64,000 bases of DNA from Streptomyces leeuwenhoekii. Its GTDB lineage: Bacteria > Actinomycetota > Actinomycetes > Streptomycetales > Streptomycetaceae. The first letter of the stretch is position 1. Each line of letters starts with the position of its first letter. The position numbers and the translations under genes were made by a program. Under the pieces are notes generated by a model. That model made no database searches. It had not been told where the DNA came from and saw only the letters and a program-made list of their open reading frames with translations. Shown here in pieces: positions 7,231-15,244 of this stretch. The stretch covers positions 62,001 to 126,000 of the forward strand of contig NZ_LN831789.1 of the NCBI RefSeq assembly GCF_001013905.1. The letters run 5' to 3'.

Positions 7231-9417
7231 GCTGTTCTCCTTCGTGCTCGTGCTCGAGGTGCCGGCGGGAAGACCTCCGCCGGACGTGGCCGGGCCGGAC
7301 CCGGGGGAGTCGGCCCGCTCGACCGTGATGGGACCAGCCGGAGCGGACACCGCCGTCGCCATGCCCATCGCCTCGAACGGCGACAGGCGCGGCTGGCCGG
7401 TGCCCGGGACCGTGCCGCCGCCCGGCGGGGCCGGGGCGGTGGCAGCCCCGGCGACCGCAGCGGCCGGGGCCGGGGCGGGCGTCGGAGCGGCGGGGCCCGG
7501 CGGTGTGGCGGTGCCGGTGGGCGGCGCCGGACGCGGCCCCGGGACCGGGGCCGGGACCGTTGTGGTGCGCATCCGGGCGCGCTTGCGGGCCCGTGCCTTG
7601 GCCGTGGACCAGGGCGTGCGGCGGGCCGGCGCTTTCGCGGCCGGTCCGGCCGGTGCCTTCGCGGCGGGACCGGCGGGCGTGGTGCTGCCGGGCTTGGTGG
7701 TCTTGGTCTTCGGGCTGGCCTTCTTCTTCGGCTTCTTGACCTTGACCTTGGTGACGATGGGCGGGCCCATCTTCTTGCGGCGGCGCTTGAGCCGCTTCTC
7801 GGCGGTCTCGTGCACGGCCTCACGGAAGGTGGTCCGGCCCCGGGCCGCGGACTTGCGGGCCGCGTCCATCTTCTTGCCGTACTCGCGATCAAAGCGCCGG
7901 CACTTGCGGCACCGGCAGCCGTACGTGTCCGACGCCGCCATGGTGCCGTGCGCGATGCCGGGCGTGAGCTTGAGCTTCTTGCCCTTGCGGGACTTCCCGC
8001 CCGGCGCCGTGGGCACCGGGGCCGGGATCGTCCCGCCCTTGCCGGAGCGGGTCTTGCCCTTCTTCCCGCCGCCGCGCTTGCTGCCGGGCGCCGTGGTGCC
8101 CGCGCCGCTGCTGCCCTTCCCCTTCGGCTTGGTCTTCGGGCCGGTGCCGGAGGTGGTGGTGCCGGGCTTCTTGCGCAGGATCCCGGACGGACCGGTCGTG
8201 CCGCGCGGCGACTTCTTGGTGCCGCTCTTGGGGCCGGTCCCCGTTCCCTTGCCGGTGCCGGTCCCCTTCGAGCTGGTCGTGCCGGGCGTGGTCTTCCCGC
8301 CCGAACCCGTGCCCTTTCCGGGGCTCTTGGTGCCGGGGCCCGTGCCCTTGCCGGTTCCTGTCCCGGAGCCCGGTCCGCGCTTCTTCCCCAGGCCGCCGGA
8401 CGAACCGCCGGCCCCGGCCCCGGTGCTGCCGGGCCCGCGCTTGCGGTTCGTGGTGGAGCCGCCGCCACCGGAGGAGCCGGACCCGCCGCCGGGGCTGCGG
8501 TTCTTCCTGCCGCCTCCGGAGCCGCTGTTGTTCGGGCCCTTGCCGCCTCCGGAGCCGCCGGAGCCGCCCGATCCGCCGGACGATCCGGGGCCGCGGTTCT
8601 TCTTGAGGTTCACGCCGCCGCCCTGCGACGTGCGCTTGAGCGGGGTGATCCCGGAATTGTTCTTGTTCGGCGAGGTGGTGCGGCCGCCGCCGCCCGAGCC
8701 GGTGCCCGGACCGCGTCCACGCCCGCCACCACCGCCGCCGGAACCGCTGGGCGACCGGGTCGTCGACCCGCCGCGCCCCCGGCCTCCCGAGCCGCTGTAC
8801 GGCCCGCTGCCGCCCCGCCCGGACCTGCCCGGACCCGAGCCGCCGGAGCGGCCTCCCAGCCCGCCGGGGCCGCGCTGGAGGGTCTTGCGGCCGTACTCGT
8901 GGCTGGGCTGCACCTGCTTCTTCGAACCGCCCCCGGAGGAGCCGTCCTTGGCGGTGCTCGCGGTCTTCGCGACCGCTTCGCGCTGCTCCCGGTTCGCCCG
9001 GCCCGCAGCGACGGCGGAGTGGATGCCGCGCATGGCCGCCAGGGACACCGCGAGGATCGCCGCCAGGGACAGCGATCCCAGGCGCGGCGCGGCGGGCTGC
9101 GCGCCCTCCGAACGGAAGGTCGCCGGGACCATCGTGCCCGCCGTCGCGGGCGCCGCTGCGGGGGCTGCGGCGGGCTCCAAGTCGGCGGTGAACGGGGCCC
9201 CGAGACCGGGCTCGGCCAGGGTCGCGATGACGCCCATCGGGTCGGTTCGCGTCGCGGGTGCAAACGCTTCGGGCGTGGCCGGGGAGGCGTCTGCGGGGGC
9301 GGCGAACGGCACGTCGGCCGGGGCCGAAGCAGGGGGTTCCGCGGGGGGTTCAGCCGGGGCGGTGTAGCCCACGCGGGGGAAGTGGATCAGGTTGTTCGGG
9401 CCGTCGTCGTCGGCCAT
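6790..9417 (-). CDS. Large Gly/Ser/Lys-rich protein with membrane segment and coiled coil, 875 aa
   Basis: The ATG at 9417 has GGGAG upstream. In order it shows: a Pro/Ala-rich head; one hydrophobic segment (LGSLSLAAILAVSLAAM, about residues 125-145); about 350 residues of low-complexity Gly/Ser/Arg/Lys/Thr with runs such as GSGGSGGSGG and GTGTGKGTGTG; and a Cys motif, YGCRCRKC, preceded by HGT, which resembles the HGT...GCRCxxC motif of actinophage proteins. A Lys/Arg-rich segment and Pro/Ala spacer follow, then an acidic helical C terminus of 146 residues. The basic middle should bind DNA or cell wall polymers. An efficient internal start lies before the C-terminal part (see next entry). 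It is probably a structural transfer protein, function unknown. Confidence 0.7.
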   Translation of the reverse strand: MADDDGPNNLIHFPRVGYTAPAEPPAEPPASAPADVPFAAPADASPATPEAFAPATRTDPMGVIATLAEPGLGAPFTADLEPAAAPAAAPATAGTMVPATFRSEGAQPAAPRLGSLSLAAILAVSLAAMRGIHSAVAAGRANREQREAVAKTASTAKDGSSGGGSKKQVQPSHEYGRKTLQRGPGGLGGRSGGSGPGRSGRGGSGPYSGSGGRGRGGSTTRSPSGSGGGGGGRGRGPGTGSGGGGRTTSPNKNNSGITPLKRTSQGGGVNLKKNRGPGSSGGSGGSGGSGGGKGPNNSGSGGGRKNRSPGGGSGSSGGGGSTTNRKRGPGSTGAGAGGSSGGLGKKRGPGSGTGTGKGTGPGTKSPGKGTGSGGKTTPGTTSSKGTGTGKGTGTGPKSGTKKSPRGTTGPSGILRKKPGTTTSGTGPKTKPKGKGSSGAGTTAPGSKRGGGKKGKTRSGKGGTIPAPVPTAPGGKSRKGKKLKLTPGIAHGTMAASDTYGCRCRKCRRFDREYGKKMDAARKSAARGRTTFREAVHETAEKRLKRRRKKMGPPIVTKVKVKKPKKKASPKTKTTKPGSTTPAGPAAKAPAGPAAKAPARRTPWSTAKARARKRARMRTTTVPAPVPGPRPAPPTGTATPPGPAAPTPAPAPAAAVAGAATAPAPPGGGTVPGTGQPRLSPFEAMGMATAVSAPAGPITVERADSPGSGPATSGGGLPAGTSSTSTKENSVSDAWLTKWGSGSVADMDAQHETEVTLDDTLDVLEELTAQSFKAHETCRKLSEKARQIRHELDELAADLRSTHNVIGRMTGAAMAKLAESMELLARKADEMSTKSLTAAELSESAENAMFDAYRPLQQATEDAGLAVPAARIHNEN

Positions 9418-9540
9418 GACGTCTCCCTCTCGGAGTTGACAGACGGTCACCGCCTGGGGCACCCTCGCGCGCGCACGACACGCGCGCGCCTTGGGGTGCT
9501 CCGGGCGGCGAGGAGGAGGCGGTGATGAAGAAGAACTTCG

Positions 9541-9744
9541 TCACCCTCCGTTGTTCTTGTAGAAGTCGTGCAGCGCCTTGGTGAGCGCGGGCCACAGGTT
9601 CGGCTTGCCGTCCCGTTCGGCCTGGCGGGCCAGGGTCCGGCACGCGTCGTACCAGACCCCGGCCCGCTCCTGGTCGGTCGTGGCTTCGGCGACCCGCGCG
9701 TTCCAGAACTTCGCGCGGTTTTGCGTCTGCCGAGGCGTCGTCAC
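9541..9744 (-). CDS. Hypothetical protein, 67 aa
   Basis: The GTG at 9744 overlaps the upstream stop (GTGA). The product is a small helical, mildly basic protein with two Trp (RAKFWNARV and LWPALTKALHDFYKNNGG). Between it and the next gene lies a GC-alternating hairpin (CGCGCGCG arms, about 9465-9488). No domain is recognised. Confidence 0.6.
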   Translation of the reverse strand: MTTPRQTQNRAKFWNARVAEATTDQERAGVWYDACRTLARQAERDGKPNLWPALTKALHDFYKNNGG

Positions 9745-10292
9745 TGCCCTTCTCCCTTCGCGAAGTAGTCGTTGATGGTGCGGGTCGGGGCCTGCTCACC
9801 ACCGGCCGCCATCGGCCACTGGTTCCAGGGGTTGTCCGGGGTCACGAACTCCGCCGCCCGCGCCTGCGGGACCGCGCCCGGGGCCTGCTCGGTGGGGGTG
9901 TTGAGCGCGGTCACCGTTTTGTCCAGGGACTTGGCGACGGCGGCGCCCAGGGCGGCCTGCCTGCCCTGCTTGCGCTCCAGCTTCCGGGCCTCCGCCGCGG
10001 CCCTGCGCTGGGGGAGCTCCAGGACCTCGTTCTTGTAGGTCGCGTACAGGGCCTCCGCCTTGCTCGCCGCCTCACCGGACGCCTTCTGCATGGCCTTGAG
10101 CTGCCGCGACACCTTCCAGGCGCGGAGCTTCTTGGACATCCAGCGGTCGCCCTCGATCGGCGTCTGCTCCAGGCGCCGGCGCACGATGTCCGCGATCTGC
10201 CCGTACTGCTGGGCGTCACGAACGTGCTGGTCGCGGACGGTGGCGGTGAAGGCCCGAAGGCCCTCATCCGTAAACAGGGCGTTGATATCCAT
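9741..10292 (-). CDS. Hypothetical helical protein, 183 aa
   Basis: The ATG at 10292 follows AAGGAG. The protein is highly charged and helical with long Lys/Arg/Glu stretches (QLKAMQKASGEAASKAEALYATYKNEVLEL; AAAEARKLERKQGR), so a coiled coil is likely, followed by a Pro/Thr-rich tail. It overlaps the next small gene. It is probably a cytoplasmic component of the plasmid operon; function unknown. Confidence 0.6.
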   Translation of the reverse strand: MDINALFTDEGLRAFTATVRDQHVRDAQQYGQIADIVRRRLEQTPIEGDRWMSKKLRAWKVSRQLKAMQKASGEAASKAEALYATYKNEVLELPQRRAAAEARKLERKQGRQAALGAAVAKSLDKTVTALNTPTEQAPGAVPQARAAEFVTPDNPWNQWPMAAGGEQAPTRTINDYFAKGEGQ

Positions 10293-10427
10293 GAGGTGGG
10301 TCTCCTTCTCGGGGCGGGGGCGATCTGGGAGGCTTTGTCGTGGCGTTTCGGCGCCTTCACCGCGCTCCCGAGGCGCTGTCTTCGTCTCGGGGGCCGGTGG
10401 AACCGTCGAACAGCTCGTTGGTGCAGG

Positions 10428-10589
10428 TCAGCGCCTCTTGCGCGGCAGCAGCCGGGGGTGGCACCACCGGCAGGCGGGACCGTGGTCCGGGCCGGTCCAC
10501 CCGTGGGCGAGGTAGGCCAGCGTCGCGGGAATCGCCAGAACGGTGAAGGCCAAGGTCAAGGCGCTGACCACGTACAGCCAGACGGGCAT
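10428..10589 (-). CDS. Small single-span membrane protein with CxxC, 53 aa
   Basis: The ATG at 10589 is preceded by TGAGGAG. The protein has one hydrophobic N-terminal helix (WLYVVSALTLAFTVLAIPATLAYLA) followed by a short tail with CRWCHPR and a basic end. This arrangement recurs in small Streptomyces plasmid proteins that sit next to DUF2637 proteins. It fills most of the gap between the 183-aa gene and the DUF2637 gene. The roughly 135 bp upstream of the 183-aa gene hold nothing else I can support. Confidence 0.6.
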   Translation of the reverse strand: MPVWLYVVSALTLAFTVLAIPATLAYLAHGWTGPDHGPACRWCHPRLLPRKRR

Positions 10590-10625
10590 GGTGAACTCCT
10601 CAGTCGGTGTCTGCGGATGGGCGGG

Positions 10626-12494
10626 TCACTCGGGGCGGTAGCCGCCGGCGAGCAGCTCGGCCGCCTCCTGGCGGTACTCCGAGGCGGTGCCGGGCGAGGT
10701 GACCGCCAGCTCACGCTGGATTTCGGCGAGCGGCAGCCGGTCGGTGTCGCCGCCGGCCGCGAGGATCATCCGGGCGACCTTGCGGACCGCACGCTCGCGC
10801 GGCTTCAGCTTCGCCGCGTCCTCGGCTTCGACCGCGGCCCGCTCGATTTCGGCAGCGACCCGCCGCGTTTCGGCAGCGGCCCGCTCGGCTTCGGCGGCCT
10901 CCTTCTTGGCGCGCGCGATGTCGGCGAGAGCGGCCTCCCGGCGGCGGTCCTCCTCCGCCTTCTTGCGGTCGGCTTCGGCAGTGGCGCGCCGCGCTTCGGC
11001 GGCAGCCCGCTCCCTTTCGGCAGCGACCCGGTCCGCTTCGGCAGCAGCCTTACGGGCTTCAGCGATGGCCTGCGTCTCGATCGCCTGTGCCTCCGCCTCG
11101 GCGACCCGGTCGGCCTCCGCGGCTTCCTTCCGCTTCTGCGCCGCCTTCCGCTCCAGTTCGGCCGCCTCCAGATCGGCGGCGGCCTTCCTCCGCCGCACCT
11201 CAGCGATCCGCTCGGTCTCGATCGCGTCGGCCTCGGCGTCCGCGATCTTGTCCGCCTCAGCCGCCGCCTTGCGCTGCTCGGCGGCCTTGCGCTCCAGGTC
11301 AGCGGCCTCCAGATCGGCGGCGGCCTTCGCCTTCCGCTCCTGGGCCTCCTTGCGCTCCGCCTCCGCCTCGCGGGCGCGGGCCTCGGCCATGAGGGCCCGG
11401 TCCAGCGCCTCCTGCTCCAGCGCGGCGGCCCGCTCCGCGGCGCTGACCTGGGCACGAGCGTGCGCGCGGGCCTGGCCGGTCTGACCGTCGATCTCGGCCT
11501 GGACCAGCTCCACCTTCCCCTTGGCACGCAGCCGCTCGGCCTCGGACTCCGCCTTGGCGACCTCGCTGCGGGTCTCCGCGTCCAGGCGGCGGCGCTCGGC
11601 CTCCTCCTCACGCTCCTGAGCTGCCTGTTCTTGCTCCTCGGGCATGGCCAGGGCCTGAGCGACGGTGTAGCCGTAGGGGGCCATCCGCATCGGCAGCAGC
11701 TCATCCTCGGTGGCCTGGGAGATGTCGCCCTCGTACTTGCGCTTGAGCCACTGCTCGTAGGCGATGAGTTCCTGGTCCCGGCGGATCATCTCCGGGTAGG
11801 AGGTGACGCCCCACAGCCGCATCCGGCGGAAGATCCGGGCCGTCGCCACGGGGGCGAGGACCCAGCGCAGCCACGGGATCGAGTCGCGTGCGGCCTGGTC
11901 AGGCCGGACGACGCGGTCGATCGAGGTGCGACCCAGCTCCACCACCATGATGAAGAGCACCGGGACGACGCCGTGCGCGCCAGCGGCGACGTAGTCCAGC
12001 AGCTCCCACGCCCGGTCTTTCGGCGCGCCGGACGCGGCGTTGAGGACGACCGTCGCGGCCGTCAGCAGCCACACCGGGTAGCGGATCCAGCTGATGGGGC
12101 GCTTGAGCCAGGCCATCAGCAGGTCGACGGCGATCATGACCATGATGCCGACGTCAACGCCGATCGCGAACAGCTGGCCCTTGCCCAGCGAGCCGAAGCG
12201 CAGCTCCTCGTGGGCGAACTGGGCGACGTGCTCGAAGGACAGGTAGAGGCCGATGCCCGCGAGGGCGAGCGCGAACGCGACGATCGCTCCGGCCGTCCAC
12301 TTCTGGGTGCCGGTCAGCCTCGCCGGGGAGGTGTCCGTTCCGGTTCCGCTTTCCGTCTCCGAAACGAACTCCGCCACATCCGAAACGGAGCCGAGCGTCC
12401 GCGAAACCGGCTCGGGTGTTCCCGAAACGGCGGCCGGTGAAGCCGAGTCGGGGTCGGGGTCGGCTGCGGTGCGCGGCCAGTCGGTGATCGTCAT
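10626..12494 (-). CDS. DUF2637-like membrane protein with long coiled coil, 622 aa
   Basis: The ATG at 12494 has GGAGG closely upstream; a longer frame exists but lacks a good ribosome site. The N-terminal 60 residues contain imperfect repeats of the type VSxTxxxVS, visible in DNA as repeated CGAAAC. Four hydrophobic helices (about residues 65-200) match the DUF2637 domain found in Streptomyces transfer operons. Then come about 250 residues of Ala/Glu/Arg/Lys heptads (AAADLEAADLERKAAEQRK and similar), a very long coiled coil, and a C-terminal winged-helix-like segment (MILAAGGDTDRLPLAEIQRELAVTSPGTASEY) that could bind DNA. It is probably a scaffold linking membrane and DNA during intra-mycelial spread. 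Confidence 0.8.
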   Translation of the reverse strand: MTITDWPRTAADPDPDSASPAAVSGTPEPVSRTLGSVSDVAEFVSETESGTGTDTSPARLTGTQKWTAGAIVAFALALAGIGLYLSFEHVAQFAHEELRFGSLGKGQLFAIGVDVGIMVMIAVDLLMAWLKRPISWIRYPVWLLTAATVVLNAASGAPKDRAWELLDYVAAGAHGVVPVLFIMVVELGRTSIDRVVRPDQAARDSIPWLRWVLAPVATARIFRRMRLWGVTSYPEMIRRDQELIAYEQWLKRKYEGDISQATEDELLPMRMAPYGYTVAQALAMPEEQEQAAQEREEEAERRRLDAETRSEVAKAESEAERLRAKGKVELVQAEIDGQTGQARAHARAQVSAAERAAALEQEALDRALMAEARAREAEAERKEAQERKAKAAADLEAADLERKAAEQRKAAAEADKIADAEADAIETERIAEVRRRKAAADLEAAELERKAAQKRKEAAEADRVAEAEAQAIETQAIAEARKAAAEADRVAAERERAAAEARRATAEADRKKAEEDRRREAALADIARAKKEAAEAERAAAETRRVAAEIERAAVEAEDAAKLKPRERAVRKVARMILAAGGDTDRLPLAEIQRELAVTSPGTASEYRQEAAELLAGGYRPE

Positions 12495-12752
12495 GGGGTC
12501 CTCCGGAGGGGGTCGTTCAGGGCGTGCGCGAAACGGCGGGGGCTGCTCCCGAAACGCGGCGGCGCGTTCCCGAAGCGGCGGTCGGTGCGGTTGGGTGATC
12601 ACGAAACTGGCACCGGCTCAACCCGCTCCGCGCGCACGAAAAGGCCGGCGGCCCGGGGGGGCGGGCAGCCGTACTCGCGAAGCAGCGCAGGGCGGGCTCG
12701 AAACTTGGTGTGGCTCCCGCCGGGCGGGCGCGAAGCAGCGGCCGGCAGCGGG

Positions 12753-13556
12753 TCAGACGAGCGTGCGGAGGGCCGGGTCGGTGTCACCGGCGAGGGTGGC
12801 GACCTCGCGCAGCCTCTCCCGCTGCTCCTCGATCAGTTGCGTTGCCGAAGCTGCCAGCGGGGTGGCCCGGCCGTAGTGGTCGACGCCGTTGCGGACGATG
12901 CGGTACTGGGGGTAGGGAGCCGTGTAGTCGTCGACGTGGTGGACCTTCCAGTCCGACGCGTCGTACCCGATCTCCCTCGCGACCGTCGTCAGGGGCAGCG
13001 CTTCGTCCCACCCGGCGACGTCGACCTGGTCGGCGGCGGCCTGGGCGAGCTGGCGGGCGACGGCGTCGAAGGCGTCGGCGGCCTGTGCCGCGGCGCGCTC
13101 CGCGTCGGTCAGGCGCAGCATCTGCGCCCGCCACAGACCGTCTGCGGTGCTCCAGAACTGCTGGAAGGAGTCGACCAGTTCGTCCCGCGCCTTGAGCCAG
13201 GCGCTCCAGAGCGACGCCGCGTGGTGGAGCAGCGGCGTGGCCTGGCGGCGCAGCCGGGACTGGGACCACAGCACGCGGGCGGCGGTGTACTGGTCGTGCA
13301 GCTGGTCGCGCAGCTCCCAGGTCATCGCCGGGTCGTCGTACGCGGCGGCCGGAAACTCGGGCTGCGGCTCCCGGCCGGTGAACGCCATGAAGCGGAAGGC
13401 GGTGCCGCCGCCCGGCGCGGGCTGGGCGTCGACGAAGCGCGGGTGGTGGTACCGCGAGGCGTCGGCCGGCACGGTGACCACTGGGCTGGCCGGGGTCTTG
13501 CGACGGAGCAGGCCGGTGTCGTCCAGCGGCGTCTTGAGCGGGATGGTGTGCGCCAT
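12753..13556 (-). CDS. Hypothetical protein, 267 aa
   Basis: The ATG at 13556 follows GGAGG. The N terminus is Pro/Ala-rich. The centre is helical, with Trp/Gln-rich and Ala-rich stretches (LVDSFQQFWSTADGLWRAQ; AERAAAQAADAFDAVARQLAQAAADQ). The end has aromatic and charged residues (DDYTAPYPQYRIVRNGVDHYGRA). It is predicted soluble. I do not recognise the family. It is co-directional with the transfer genes and bounded upstream by a hairpin. Confidence 0.6.
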   Translation of the reverse strand: MAHTIPLKTPLDDTGLLRRKTPASPVVTVPADASRYHHPRFVDAQPAPGGGTAFRFMAFTGREPQPEFPAAAYDDPAMTWELRDQLHDQYTAARVLWSQSRLRRQATPLLHHAASLWSAWLKARDELVDSFQQFWSTADGLWRAQMLRLTDAERAAAQAADAFDAVARQLAQAAADQVDVAGWDEALPLTTVAREIGYDASDWKVHHVDDYTAPYPQYRIVRNGVDHYGRATPLAASATQLIEEQRERLREVATLAGDTDPALRTLV

Positions 13557-13683
13557 CAGTCCTCCAGCGAAGAGCAGCAGGCCCGGGGCCTTCCCGGGCG
13601 GAGCCGTGCGGAAAGGCCAGCGGCCCGGGGTGCGGGCGGCGGGCCTGGTGATGTGCTGTGAGGCGGGCAGGAAGGTGCCCGCG

Positions 13684-13702
13684 GCTCCCGCGCGGCGGGA
13701 GC
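13684..13702. terminator. Compact 8-bp hairpin after the 119-aa gene
   Basis: GCTCCCGC and GCGGGAGC form a perfect stem with a 3-nt loop 7 nt after the stop of the upstream minus-strand gene, a position typical of a terminator. Confidence 0.5.
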
Positions 13703-13708
13703 GGAAGG

Positions 13709-14068
13709 TCAGCTCGAGGTGAGCTGCGCGCCGTGGCGGCGGAGGTCGTCGCTGGTGATGCCGTAGATCCGGCACTTGTCGATCAGCGGCTTGAGCGCGG
13801 TGCCAGCGGCACGCGCCTCGGGCGAGCCCTGGCCGAACAACTTCTCGGTGTTCAGCAGGTCGTTGATCGCGGCCGCAGTGCGGGCGGCGTGCCGCTCGAC
13901 ACGGCCCTCGCCCACCCACCCCTCCGCGATGACGCGGAGGGTGGTGCGCCAGCTTCCGTTGTAGTCGTCGGGGTCGATCGGCGGGATGTCACTACCGAAG
14001 ATCGCGAAGGCGGCGGCCTGGGCGGCGGCTTCCGTGCCGGGCTGGAGCGGGGTCATCGTCGTGGCCAT
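13709..14068 (-). CDS. Hypothetical protein, 119 aa
   Basis: The ATG at 14068 follows GGAGG. It is a small helical protein with a segment AFAIFGSDIPPIDPDDYNGSWRT and a C-terminal region DKCRIYGITSDDLRRHG. No motif is recognised. It lies between the WhiB-like gene and the 267-aa gene, on the same strand. Confidence 0.6.
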   Translation of the reverse strand: MATTMTPLQPGTEAAAQAAAFAIFGSDIPPIDPDDYNGSWRTTLRVIAEGWVGEGRVERHAARTAAAINDLLNTEKLFGQGSPEARAAGTALKPLIDKCRIYGITSDDLRRHGAQLTSS

Positions 14069-14178
14069 GAGGGCCTCCCTCGGCTGTCGGTCCGGGCTGT
14101 CCGGCTCCCCGTCACCGCCCGTCCCGGTCGCCGTGGTCAGCGGTCGGTGCGGGCGGATCAGGCAGCCGTCAGAGCGGA

Positions 14179-14490
14179 TCAGGCGGCCCTGGTGCGGTTG
14201 CGGGCGGCGCGGCGCTTGATGCGGCGGCGGTCGTCCTCGCTCATGCCGCCCCACACGCCGTGGGCCTCGCCCATCTCCAGCGCCCACTGGCCGCAGGTCT
14301 CCAGCACGGGGCACCCGCGGCACACCGACTTGGCTTCCTCGATCTGCAGGAGCGCCGGGCCGGTGTTGCCGATGGGGAAGAACAGCTCGGGGTCCTCCTC
14401 CCGACAGGCACCGTCCTCCCGCCAGTTGGTGTTGACCGGAAGGTCGGCGGAGGGGGCGTAGCTGGTGCGTACGATGGACGTGCGATTCAT
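14179..14490 (-). CDS. WhiB-like iron-sulfur regulator, 103 aa
   Basis: All family hallmarks are present: four cysteines at residues 29, 57, 60 and 66 (C-x27-C-x2-C-x5-C) that bind a [4Fe-4S] cluster, the turn GVWGG at 78-82, and a basic tail (RRRIKRRAARNRTR) for DNA or sigma-factor contact. Wbl proteins act with the principal sigma factor to control transcription, and plasmids and phages of actinomycetes often carry one. It is likely to regulate the transfer operon or host development. The ATG at 14490 is preceded by a GGAGG-type site. Confidence 0.92.
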   Translation of the reverse strand: MNRTSIVRTSYAPSADLPVNTNWREDGACREEDPELFFPIGNTGPALLQIEEAKSVCRGCPVLETCGQWALEMGEAHGVWGGMSEDDRRRIKRRAARNRTRAA

Positions 14491-14521
14491 CAGGGCCTCC
14501 CAGAAGGTGCAGAGCAAAGAG

Positions 14522-14551
14522 ACAGCCCCGGGGCGGCCACCTCGGGGCTGT
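14522..14551. terminator. Hairpin between the small-gene trio and the WhiB gene
   Basis: ACAGCCCCGGGG pairs with CCTCGGGGCTGT across a short loop, one G-T pair allowed. It follows the stop of the upstream 61-aa gene and precedes the wbl ribosome site. It is a likely partial terminator. Confidence 0.5.
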
Positions 14552-14651
14552 TGCGTGTTGCGGCGGCCGTACGGCCGGAGCGGTCGGGAGCTCCCGGCGC
14601 TCTCCGCCGGCCCCGGCCGGGTAGGCGCGGGGGCGACGGGCAGGGCCGGGG

Positions 14652-14837
14652 TTAGCGCTGCTGCTTCTGGCGTGCGGTGTAGGCGTCCTGGAGCCGGGCG
14701 AACCGCTCGTGGATCGGTGTCCCGACCTCGCACGGCTCGTCGGCCTGGCAGACCTCGCAGCCGCCATGGTGGGTGGTGGATTCCTCGAACGCCTTCATGT
14801 AGCGGACGAACAGGTCGTCGGTCGGGCGGGCGCTCAC
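14652..14837 (-). CDS. Small Cys-containing protein, 61 aa
   Basis: The GTG at 14837 overlaps the stop of the 29-aa gene (GTGA). The product has CEVCQADEPC, three cysteines that could form a metal site with nearby His residues (TTHHGG). It is the last of three coupled tiny genes. No function is recognised. Confidence 0.55.
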   Translation of the reverse strand: MSARPTDDLFVRYMKAFEESTTHHGGCEVCQADEPCEVGTPIHERFARLQDAYTARQKQQR

Positions 14838-14923
14838 TTCTGGTGCCTCTCCGACCGCTGGTTCTGCTCCCGGTTCTTCTGCGAGAGCACCTCGCGCTCG
14901 GCGTCGGTCAGGCTGGTGATCAC
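14834..14923 (-). CDS. Tiny coupled ORF, 29 aa
   Basis: The GTG at 14923 has a strong GGGAGG site and overlaps the upstream stop as GTGA; its own stop overlaps the next GTG in the same way. The product is a short charged helix (TDAEREVLSQKNREQNQR). Being sandwiched between two overlaps makes translation likely in spite of the small size. Confidence 0.5.
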   Translation of the reverse strand: MITSLTDAEREVLSQKNREQNQRSERHQK

Positions 14924-15099
14924 GCCGCCACCTCCCAACCGACCTGCGCCGAGGCGACGGTGGGCAGGAGGACCAGGGCGCCGTGGAAGCGGGCGGTGTC
15001 CTCGTGGGGCTCGTAGCCCTTGGAGTCGTCCTCACGCTCGATGTCGTCGATGATCCCCGCCTGCGGCTGCGCCTCGGTGCGTGTCATGCTGTGCTGCAT
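14920..15099 (-). CDS. Small acidic protein, 59 aa
   Basis: The ATG at 15099 is preceded by GGAGG. The N-terminal half is acidic (GIIDDIEREDDSKGYE) and the C-terminal half more hydrophobic (HGALVLLPTVASAQVGW). It is the first of three stop/start-overlapped genes. Function unknown. Confidence 0.55.
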   Translation of the reverse strand: MQHSMTRTEAQPQAGIIDDIEREDDSKGYEPHEDTARFHGALVLLPTVASAQVGWEVAA

Positions 15100-15122
15100 C
15101 AGGTCCTCCGATTCAGGTCCTG

Positions 15123-15231
15123 GACAGCCCCGGAGGTCTCAAGTCGCCGGGGCTGTCGCCGTTCCGGCTGCCGTACGAGCAGCCACGGCCCCGGCCGCTC
15201 CCTGTAGTCGCAGGGGCGGCCGGGGCCGTGG
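15123..15231. terminator. Two tandem hairpins after the 280-aa gene
   Basis: The first stem is GACAGCCCCGG with CCGGGGCTGTC (15123-15157). The second is much stronger: CCACGGCCCCGGCCGC with GCGGCCGGGGCCGTGG plus a further CCCTG/CAGGG helix (15183-15231). Both lie in the 145-nt gap downstream of the first operon gene on the minus strand. They probably attenuate transcription so that the rest of the operon is made at a lower level. Confidence 0.6.
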
Positions 15232-15244
15232 TCGTTCGTCCGGG

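Noticed and set aside
6920..9367. Long plus-strand frames (about 815 and 907 codons) opposite the Gly/Lys-rich gene
   Set aside because: They are antisense to a low-complexity GC-rich gene, translate into Pro/Ala/Gly runs and have no ribosome sites. They are shadows of the minus-strand gene.
10224..12440. 738-codon plus-strand frame opposite the DUF2637/coiled-coil gene
   Set aside because: It is a shadow produced by the repetitive Ala/Glu/Arg codons on the minus strand.
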